From positions 1 to 64,000 of the forward strand of contig JAWRVZ010000489.1 in assembly GCA_037043235.1 (NCBI GenBank): 64,000 nt of DNA. The letters are read 5' to 3'. The translations under genes were made by a program, and so were the position numbers. Source of the DNA: Rhodeus uyekii (taxonomy: Eukaryota > Chordata > Actinopteri > Cypriniformes > Acheilognathidae). This document shows positions 1 through 7,254 of this stretch, piece after piece (within the stretch, counting starts at the first letter, position 1; every line of letters starts with the position of its first letter). The notes beneath the pieces are model-generated. The model saw only the letters and a list, made by a program, of their open reading frames with translations, ran no database searches and was not told the origin of the DNA.

Positions 1-1
1 G

Positions 2-2632
2 ATGGGATGGAAAGATTGTGAACAAACATTATTGTTGCAGTGTGTGTTCCAAGGTAAGGCTCAAAAGGCTTATTCTACACTTAGTGTGGCAGACAGTCAG
101 ATCTACGCAAGAGTGAAGGAAGTTGTGTTGAAAGCCTATGAATTAGTTCCTGAAGCATATCGACAGAAATTCAGATCTTGGCGTAAAGGAAGTCAACAGT
201 CTTTTTCTGAGTTTGCACGCGATTTGCGCATTCAGTTTGATCGCTGGTGTACCTCATCTCATGCAGATTCCTATGAGGCACTGTATGAGTTGATGTTGTT
301 GGAGCAGTTTAAAAGTACTCTCTCTGAAGATGTGGCTGTTTTTATAACCGAAAGAAAGGTTAAAACCGCAGAGGAGGCTTCCATTCTTGCTGATGAGTAC
401 GTTCTGACACACAAGAGTGAGGTTAAAAGAAATCGTTGGCATCGTATAGAAAATCCTTCAGAAAATGTTGAATCCTGTTCGTTTTTGACTGGTGGTAGTA
501 AGCCTGTGAGGAAATTAAGATCTGCCATTGAGAAGGACGATCAGTGCGCTTATTGTCTTAAGAGAGGTCATTGGAAAAAAGATTGTCCTACCTTAAAAGC
601 GAAACTGAGTCGTGTTAAATCTGAACCAAAATCTGCTCTGTTGGTGACTTCAGTAGCTTCAGAGGTTACCAACCTTCCAAAAAACCATGCTGAGTGTATC
701 CTTAAAGAAAAGGCCGTTTTGAGTAGTGAAGAGCGATTGTATGATCCATTCATTACCGACGGTTTTGTGTCTCTTGTTGGGGGTAATGATAAAGTTCCTG
801 TAAAAATTTTGAGAGATACAGGAGCCTCTGAGACATTTATTCTAGAGTCTGTTCTACCTTTTTCAGCTGATTCAAGTACAGGTAGAGAGGTACTGATAAA
901 GGGAATTGGATTACAGAGTTTGTCTGTTCCCTTGCATACAATAGTTCTGCATTCAGAACTGGTAAGTGGATCTGTGGTTGTAGGTGTACGTCCATCACTG
1001 CCTGTAGAAGGGATTTCAGTTATTTTAGGTAATAACTTAGCTGGAGGTCGTGTTTGGAAAGATGTACCACCACCACCAATTGTAACCGCTTATCCAAAGG
1101 AGGACCAAACCATTGCTGCAAAATTTCCTGATGTTTTTGTCTCTTGTGCAGTCACACGTGCTATGAGCAAGAATAATGTTGACGTTTTGCCGGATTTAGA
1201 GTCTAAGGATGACGACTCATCGAAGATGTTTGTGTCTGGTCTTTCCGTTCTCTCTTCTTTTACGTCACGTAAGGAGTTGAGTGAAGCTCAACAGGAGGAT
1301 GACACCTTAAAGGAGATGTTTTCTTCAGTTTTGCCTCCTAAAAGGATTGGTGAAGTAGCAAGTGGGTATTTTGTTGAGGATGGTATACTGCTCAGGAAGT
1401 GGATTTCTGGTAAAGAGGCTTTGTTAGGTCAGGCATCCGTCCAAGTGGTTGTGCCGACATCTCTTAGAGAAACTGTTTTGAAAACTGCCCATGGAGATGT
1501 AGCTGGTTTTGTGCCGACATCTCTTAGAGAAACTGTTTTGAAAACTGCCCATGGAGATGTAGCTGGTCATTTTGGGGTTAATAAAGTATACAATCAGTTG
1601 TTGCAGTACTTTTATTGGCCTCTTATGAAAAAGGATGTTAGGAGATATATTAGAACTTGTCCAACATGTCAACTAACTGGAAAACCCAACCAGCCTCTAA
1701 AACCAGTGCCTTTATATCCTATCCCAGCTGTGAAACCACCATTTCAACACTTAGTAATCGACTGTGTTGGTCCATTACCACCGTCAAAGTCTGGAAACTC
1801 TTATCTGCTTACAGTAATGTGTCAGAGTACAAGATATCCAGCTGCTTATCCTCTCCGTTCCATCACGACTCGATCTGTGGTAAAAGCCTTGACTCAGTTC
1901 ATATCCATTTTTGGGATTCCTAAGGTCATACAAAGTGACAGAGGAAGTAATTTTACCTCTAAAATGTTTCAGGAGGTATTGAAACAGCTTGGAGTACGGC
2001 ATAATCAATCTACTGCCTACCATGCACAGAGTCAAGGAGTTCTAGAGCGTTTCCACCAGACTTTAAAATCTTTGTTACGGGCTTACTGTGTGGAGCTCAA
2101 TCGTGATTGGGAGGAGGGTTTGCCATGGTTGTTGTTGGCAGCTCGGGAGGTGTTGCAGGACAGTTTAGGGTTTAGTCCAAATGATTTAGTTTTTGGACAC
2201 AAAGTGCGTGGACCCCTTGCTGTTCTTCGTGATGGAATCCAAGAGATTGAACCTCCTGTGAGTTTGTTGCAATATATAAATGGTTTTAGAAGACGGTTGT
2301 TTTTAGCTGGCGAGATGGCAAAAGAAAATTTGTTGAAAAAACAAAAGAAAATGAAGTGCTGGTTCGATAGAAAAACTGAATCCCGTGAGTTTTGTGCTGG
2401 AGATCAGGTTTTAGCTTTGCTCCCACTGCTTGAGTCTCCCTTTTGCGCTAAGTTTTCTGGTCCGTATACTGTGGTCCGTAAAGTATCGGATCTGAATTAC
2501 TTAATTTCTACACCTGAGCGTAAAAGACGTACTCGGTTGTGCCATGCCAATTTGCTAAAACCATTCTATGTGCGTTCAGTGGTGACTGAGCTGTCGCTAT
2601 GGCCGCTCCGGGTGCTGTTTCTTCCTCGGTGA
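2..2632 (+). CDS. gag-protease-integrase polyprotein (5'-partial by window edge)
   Basis: The frame is open for 876 codons and probably began upstream of the window. Residues of about 20-150 resemble the SCAN/capsid-like gag region of Gmr1-type elements. A CCHC zinc knuckle follows (C182, C185, H190, C195; bases 545-586). The retroviral-type aspartic protease has its DTGA motif at residues 272-275 (bases 815-826). The integrase has an HHCC zinc finger ending in C553 and C556, then a DDE triad D587, D646 and E682. The last two are separated by 35 residues, the canonical spacing. A basic C-terminal part with the usual SH3-like 'GPY' stretch lies at about bases 2460-2550. Oddity: 60 bp at 1450-1509 are repeated in tandem at 1510-1569, adding 20 residues in frame at the start of the zinc finger. 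Products would act in the virus-like particle and in integration. Confidence 0.88.
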   Translation: MGWKDCEQTLLLQCVFQGKAQKAYSTLSVADSQIYARVKEVVLKAYELVPEAYRQKFRSWRKGSQQSFSEFARDLRIQFDRWCTSSHADSYEALYELMLLEQFKSTLSEDVAVFITERKVKTAEEASILADEYVLTHKSEVKRNRWHRIENPSENVESCSFLTGGSKPVRKLRSAIEKDDQCAYCLKRGHWKKDCPTLKAKLSRVKSEPKSALLVTSVASEVTNLPKNHAECILKEKAVLSSEERLYDPFITDGFVSLVGGNDKVPVKILRDTGASETFILESVLPFSADSSTGREVLIKGIGLQSLSVPLHTIVLHSELVSGSVVVGVRPSLPVEGISVILGNNLAGGRVWKDVPPPPIVTAYPKEDQTIAAKFPDVFVSCAVTRAMSKNNVDVLPDLESKDDDSSKMFVSGLSVLSSFTSRKELSEAQQEDDTLKEMFSSVLPPKRIGEVASGYFVEDGILLRKWISGKEALLGQASVQVVVPTSLRETVLKTAHGDVAGFVPTSLRETVLKTAHGDVAGHFGVNKVYNQLLQYFYWPLMKKDVRRYIRTCPTCQLTGKPNQPLKPVPLYPIPAVKPPFQHLVIDCVGPLPPSKSGNSYLLTVMCQSTRYPAAYPLRSITTRSVVKALTQFISIFGIPKVIQSDRGSNFTSKMFQEVLKQLGVRHNQSTAYHAQSQGVLERFHQTLKSLLRAYCVELNRDWEEGLPWLLLAAREVLQDSLGFSPNDLVFGHKVRGPLAVLRDGIQEIEPPVSLLQYINGFRRRLFLAGEMAKENLLKKQKKMKCWFDRKTESREFCAGDQVLALLPLLESPFCAKFSGPYTVVRKVSDLNYLISTPERKRRTRLCHANLLKPFYVRSVVTELSLWPLRVLFLPR
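1450..1569 (+). repeat. 60-bp in-frame tandem duplication inside integrase
   Basis: Two adjacent 60-bp copies are almost identical; only the bases at the junctions differ. They encode the same 20 residues twice, just before the conserved GHFG of the HHCC finger. The first histidine of the finger is therefore present twice. Confidence 0.95.
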
Positions 2633-3114
2633 CAGCTAGGCCAGAAGATGTTGTGACGCCGGATGATTGTCTTTTGCAACCACGTTTGAAAAACTCTGAA
2701 ACGCTGGCAAGTTTCGAGCAGTTGGTGAAACACTTGCCTGATGTTCAAAGAGCTGAGTTGATGTCTGTAATTAATGAGTTTTCTGTTTTATTTTCAGATG
2801 CTCCGTCTCGGACACACTTAATAGAACATGACATAGATGTTGGAGAAGCCAAACCTATACGTCAGCGCTTCTATCGTGTCTCTCTGGATAAACAACGCTA
2901 TATACAATCTGAGATTAAGTACATGACAGAACACAATATTGCGACACCGTCCTTTTCCAGCTGGGCATCCCCTTGTTTGTTGGTTGGGAAACCAGATGGA
3001 ACGTACCGTTTTTGTACAGATTATCGAAAGTTAAATAACGTTACGAAACCTGATTCTTTTCCTTTACCACGCATGGAGGATTGCATTGACCAAATTTTCT
3101 GCTACCTACGTTAG
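2590..3114 (+). pseudogene. N-terminal reverse transcriptase fragment of the gypsy element
   Basis: This block lies one frame back from the integrase frame and overlaps it in 2590-2632; the first ATG is at 2599. It contains the linker and the first RT blocks, including the conserved SxWASP-like and FCxDYRKLN-like motifs (about bases 2958-3037). It stops at 3112-3114, just where the next RT block (KFDLLKGYWQVPL-type, about 3116-3154) continues in another frame. An indel at about 3095-3105 therefore breaks the RT. The overlap with the integrase frame could be a programmed frameshift in a living element or a second mutation; no classical slippery heptamer is obvious. Confidence 0.8.
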
Positions 3115-4120
3115 TAAATTCGACCTGCTAAAGGGTTACTGGCAAGTACCCTTGACTCCTCGAGCTCAGGAAGTTTCGTCTTTCATTACCTCTTTTGGGC
3201 TTTACTCTTATTCAGTGATGAGTTTCGGCCTTAGAAATGCGCCGGCCACTTTCCAGCGCCTGATGAACCAGGTGACATCAGGTTTAGAGGGATGTGCTGT
3301 GTACTTGGATGATGTTGTGGTCTATAGCCAGACTTGGGAACAACATCTCTGCCATGTCCGAGCTCTGTTTGAGCGTCTTGCTGAGGCTCAATTAACTGTT
3401 AACCTGGCGAAGTGTGAGTTCGCAAGGGCAACAGTAACATATTTGGGCAAAGTAGTGGGGCAAGGCATAGTGCGTCCTGTACGGGCTAAGGTCCTGGCTA
3501 TTGATAACTTCCCTCCACCAAGTACTAAGCGAGAGTTAATGCGGTTTTTAGGTATGGCGGGATATTATAGGAGTTTTTGTCCAAATTTTTCATCCGTTGT
3601 AGCTCCTTTAACTGATTTGTTGAAAGACAAGGTCAAATTTGAGTGGACCGTGCTATGCCAACAGGCATTTGAGAATGTTAAGAGGCTGCTCTGCACTGCA
3701 CCTGTCTTGGCTGCTCCATGCTTCGACTCACCTTTTTACATCCAGGTGGATGCTAGCCAGGTTGGTGCTGGGGCTGTACTTTTACAGACTGCTGATAATG
3801 GTGTAGAACATCCGGTTAGTTACTTCTCTCAAAAGTTTAATTCGCATCAAGTACATTATTCTACGATTGAAAAGGAGACCTTAGCATTGATTTGGGCGTT
3901 ACAACATTTTGATGTTTATGTGACAAGTGGGATTATGCCTGTTGTGGTTTTTTCAGACCATAATCCACTAACTTTTCTACATTCATTGCAGAGCCCAAAT
4001 CAGCGACTGGTTCGATGGTCTCTCTTTTTACAACCTTATGCTCTAGACATTCGGCATATACGGGGCGTGGATAATATCCTGGCTGACGCCTTGTCCCGTG
4101 CTCCGGGTGACTCTTGCTGA
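3086..4120 (+). pseudogene. Reverse transcriptase C-terminal part and RNase H of the gypsy element
   Basis: This block returns to the frame of the integrase. It holds the RT core from the KFDLLKGYWQ motif through FGLRNAPATFQ to the catalytic YLDD (bases 3302-3313). The connection domain with FLGMAGYYRSF follows, then RNase H starting at the VDAS motif (about 3748) with the EKETLAL and SDHNPL blocks, ending in LADALSRAPG before the stop at 4118-4120. All visible catalytic residues are intact, so only the indel at its 5' end separates it from the first RT block. The ATG at 3086 is incidental. Confidence 0.87.
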
Positions 4121-4369
4121 GGCCGATAACCTTAGTAGTTTTTAACTTACATTTTTGTTTATTTCTCTTTCCTTAAATGTTGCTTTTCTTAGGCGCCAAG
4201 AATTGCTGGAGAGGGAGATGCGGAAGTGTGAGAAGGAAGACTATACTAAAGTGTTGGTGATGGAACAAATTAATTTAATGTGCTTGTACTATAGTGATTT
4301 AACTATACAATTTCTGTTCCATTGAGAAGTAACCCCTTAGGTAAGGTCCTCCTTTTTTTCGTGGGGAGG
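4121..4369 (+). other. Spacer between RNase H stop and 3' LTR
   Basis: This is an untranslated interval ending in a purine-rich tract (about 4361-4369) directly before the LTR, as expected for the plus-strand primer. It also contains a T/C-rich run ending in AG at 4191-4192, followed by an open stretch of 43 codons with stop at 4323-4325. That stretch is rich in Glu and Lys and is not recognised. Confidence 0.6.
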
Positions 4370-4722
4370 TGTCACGGTCTTACCGTGTTTGTCTGTTAAT
4401 TGGGTTTCATTGAGGACACCTGGCCTAATTAGGCTTGTGAGTTAAAAGGCCAGTTCCCTAACAGGAAGGTGTGGGATTGTTGAACTATTGTTCTTTTGTC
4501 TTGTCGTTACAGGAAAGGGGTTCGTGAGAGGTGCCCTGGGATCCAAACCATTTTCCCCCTGTGATCCCCACCCTTAGTTTCGTCTGCCTCATGGTTTTTG
4601 TTAGACTTATTGGTGTTTGAATGTGTTCAGTTTCTTATATTCTTTTATGTTAATCCCTAGAACCACCTGTAAATAAACTCCTATTTATGTACGTATTATT
4701 TGTGTACGTCCTTTTTGTTACA
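4370..4722 (+). repeat. 3' LTR of the gypsy element
   Basis: The LTR begins TGTCACGG right after the purine tract and has a polyadenylation signal AATAAA at 4672-4677. It most likely ends at TTACA (4722), giving about 353 bp with TG...CA termini. An alternative end about 20 bp further on (TGTAACA near 4743) cannot be excluded, because the 5' LTR and target duplication are not visible. Confidence 0.75.
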
Positions 4723-4743
4723 GTCACGAGCCGAACTGTAACA

Positions 4744-5093
4744 GTGACACAATGTAACGTTCCCATAATGTTTGGAGAGTGACACAATGTAACGTTCCCA
4801 TAATGTTTGGAGAATGACACAATGTAACGTTCCCATAATGTTTGGAGAGTGACACAATGTAACGTTCCCATAATGTTTGGAGAGTGACACAATGTAACGT
4901 TCCCATAATGTTTGGAGAATGACACAATGTAACGTTCCCATAATGTTTGGAGAATGACACAATGTAACGTTCCCATAATGTTTGGAGAGTGACACAATGT
5001 AACGTTCCCATAATGTTTGGAGAGTGACACAATGTAACGTTCCCATAATGTTTGGAGAATGACACAATGTAACGTTCCCATAATGTTTGGAGA
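4744..5093. repeat. 35-bp minisatellite, 10 copies, inside a palindromic MITE
   Basis: Ten head-to-tail 35-bp units start at 4744, 4779 and so on. They are nearly identical; the main difference is GAGAGTGAC versus GAGAATGAC at the unit junction. The unit contains AACGTTCCC and CATAATGTTTGGAGA, which are the central motif of the AACGTT-rich MITE family found throughout the window. MITE arm sequence (AACATTCAGAGAACA) continues at about 5110-5130. Since 35 is not a multiple of 3 and the unit lacks stops on the minus strand, all three minus-strand frames are open; these are not genes. Confidence 0.97.
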
Positions 5094-5524
5094 ATGAAAG
5101 CTGGACGTTTTAAACATTCAGAGAACACGTTTTCACAACTTATGGAACATCAAAACACTCTTGTCGTTGTGTTGTTGCGAGCTGGGATGTAGATGTGACG
5201 CGTTAGCTGGTGTCTGGTGAGGTTTGAGGTTGAGGATTGATTCAGACAGCAGGAGTGGAGTTCATTACCCTCAGTTCTCTCCTCCAGTAATCTCTCACTC
5301 GTTCAGTGACTGTCTTCCGTCTCTCAGGTGTCTGCTTTCAGTCTGCGTGTGTTTGTGGTTCTGCTGGAAACCAGGACTCGCTCATTTGATTTCAATCATT
5401 TAAACTCCAGCCAATCCAGCCAACACCTGAGCAATGATCAGCTACGACGCCACATGAAGGATATTGATATGATAAAACAGATCTAAAGAATTGTGAAGAA
5501 TGATGCTGTTTTTCAAAATATTTA
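5094..5524. other. Non-coding flank: MITE arm then unannotated sequence
   Basis: The first about 60 bp are the remaining arm of the MITE that hosts the 35-bp array. The rest is AT-moderate, with no ORF or recognised repeat, up to the DIRS left end at 5525. Confidence 0.6.
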
Positions 5525-5696
5525 GTTCCCTTTCATGGGAACTTCGAGCTGCGTCAGAAAACGCTAGGGGAAACCCTTGACGTCAGTCACGTGAAGATGT
5601 GTACAACCAATGGGAATTTTACGCGTGTGAATGCGAGTCACGGAAGTGACGTCATGAACAGAGCATAAAAGCGCGCCGGAACCCGGAAGTGACAGC
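5525..5696 (+). repeat. DIRS left inverted terminal repeat with promoter motifs
   Basis: The outer 23 bp (5525-5547, itself palindromic) are unique to this end. 5548-5696 is the reverse complement of 10509-10657 over 149 bp. Within it are two palindromic CRE-type TGACGTCA sites (5578-5585 and 5647-5654), an E-box CACGTG (5588-5593), CCAAT (5607-5611) and a TATA-like CATAAAAG (about 5664). Together they suggest an RNA polymerase II promoter pointing into the element. The motifs are seen; promoter activity is inferred. Confidence 0.92.
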
Positions 5697-5775
5697 TTTG
5701 AGTGTCTTCAGCGTGCGTGTGTCAGAGAGTTTGTGCTTGCGAGTTTCAAACCTCCCATTGGATTGCGTTGTGATT

Positions 5776-7254
5776 ATGGCGGAGCAGACATTTAGATCGT
5801 GTGTTCTCCTTGCACTCGTTTCATTACGGGAAAGGACACACACATTCAGTGCGTTGTCTGTCTGGGAGCGGAGCACGCTCGGTCAGCGCTTGAGGGCGGT
5901 GATTGTGAGAACTGCGAGAGGTTCTCATTGCGTACTCTCCGCTCCCGTCTGGCAGTATTTGCGGATACTAACCAGACTCGCGTTCTTCAAGGTTCGGGAC
6001 CCGCTGCGGCTGAGGCTCGGCGGCGTTCTCAATCTTGGGGATCGCAAATGGATCTCACGGAAGGTTGCGGGGCGGGTGAGCCCGCCTCGCAGTTCGACTG
6101 TGCTGATCCCAGTTCCAGCCGGAGGTTGGAAGCACGCGTTTCAGGCGCGGTTTCTTCCAATCCGACTGGGACTTCGGTGCTGTCATTATCCTGCTCTGAG
6201 GAGGAGGAGGTGATTAGCATCGATCCGGTTGAGGAGGCTTCGCCACCCTCTTCACCGGCGTACGAGGAACTGATCGAGGTTGTGACACGAGCAGTCTCTC
6301 GTCTGGATATTGATTGGCCGGCAGAGACTAGGAACGCCCGTCCCAGCAAAAGTAAGTTGGATGAGCGTTACCTTCCGGCTCGTGTCGCTCCCCAGCGCCG
6401 GGCAATGCCTTTCTTCCAGGATCTCCATACTGAGGTGTCGAGATCTTGGAAGAAGCCAGCTTCCGATAGGGTGCATACATCGTCTAGTGCGATGTACGCT
6501 ACTCTTACCGGAGCTCATCCTTACGGTTACGGAGGGATGCCGAAGAAGGTGGATGCCGAAGGTGGACGAGGCTCTTGCGGGATACCTTGTGCCCCATTCG
6601 GCATCCACTATTAAAGCCCCGGCGCTCCCCACCAAACCGTTGCGAGTCACATCATCACTGGTGGGAAAAGCATATTCTGCCTCTAGTCAGGCTGCAGCGT
6701 GCCTGCACACCACGGCACTGCTGCAGGCCTACCAAGCAGATTTGCTGGGAGACCTCGATCAAGGTGGCGGTATTGGTCCCGAAGCAGTGGCAGAGCTGCG
6801 TCGGGCCATGGATTTGTCTCTCCGAGCCACTAGAGAAACGGCCTTCTCTGTCGGGCGCTCAATGGCAGCTCTGGTGGCTACGGAGAGGCATTTATGGCTC
6901 AATCTTTCAGCCATAAAGGATAAGGACAAGTTCGTTTTGTTGGACGCCCCTCTGTCCCCTTCGGGCTTGTTCGGCGACGCCGTAAAAAGCGTTGTCGATA
7001 AGTTTCAGGAGGCTGCACGACAGCAGGTGGCGTTCAGCAAAGTCCTTCCCCGCCACCCTTCACGTGAGCCCAGTAGCCAAACACGGGCTCGCAGTTCCTC
7101 GTACAGGGCCTCACAGAAGGAGAGTGTTGCATCTCGTTTACCTCCCCCTAATAAAGGGAGGTCGGGACAACACTCTCGGGCCCAGCCTTCTGGTAAAAGG
7201 ATGGATCTGAGGAACGTCCTAAATGCCAAGAAGGCTACCTCTAAGCGTTCCTGA
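5776..7254 (+). pseudogene. DIRS gag-like ORF1, broken by two small indels
   Basis: The start ATG at 5776 opens in frame 1, but the conserved Cys-rich block (CxxC...CVVCLGAEH...CENC, a DIRS gag N-terminal zinc-binding-like region) lies in frame 3. An apparent extra GT dinucleotide near 5797-5801 explains this. Frame 3 runs to about 6545, through an acidic Ser-rich linker. A 16-bp tandem duplication at about 6534-6565 then returns the reading to frame 1. The alpha-helical capsid-like region (LPTKPLR, AYQADLLGDLD, MAALVATERHLWLNL) follows to the stop at 7252-7254, ending in a basic Arg/Ser/Lys tail. The assignment rests on recognised similarity to fish DIRS gag proteins; function (particle formation, RNA binding) is by analogy. 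Confidence 0.8.

Larger units (their letters stand above)
1..4722 (+). mobile_element. Ty3/gypsy LTR retrotransposon with Gmr1-like domain order, 5' end outside window
   Basis: The domains run gag, CCHC zinc knuckle, aspartic protease, integrase, reverse transcriptase, RNase H, then a 3' LTR. Integrase lies before the RT, the reverse of ordinary Ty3/gypsy elements and the hallmark of the Gmr1 group known from fish and other deuterostomes. The coding part lies in three blocks (frames 2, 1, 2): a frame change in the 2590-2632 overlap and another near 3095-3114. The copy is therefore probably dead as it stands, although gag, protease and integrase remain in one long open frame. The 5' LTR, primer binding site and gag start are beyond the left edge, so LTR divergence and age cannot be judged. 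Confidence 0.9.

Noticed and set aside
4650..5128. Long minus-strand ORFs with HYGNVTLCHSPNIMGTLH-type repeats
   Set aside because: They come from the 35-bp repeat, which is stop-free in all three minus frames; three frames open at once shows this is not a protein-coding signal.
4370..5700. The gypsy and DIRS elements as one composite unit
   Set aside because: Each has its own boundaries (LTR end at about 4722, GTT at 5525) with MITE array and unrelated sequence between them.
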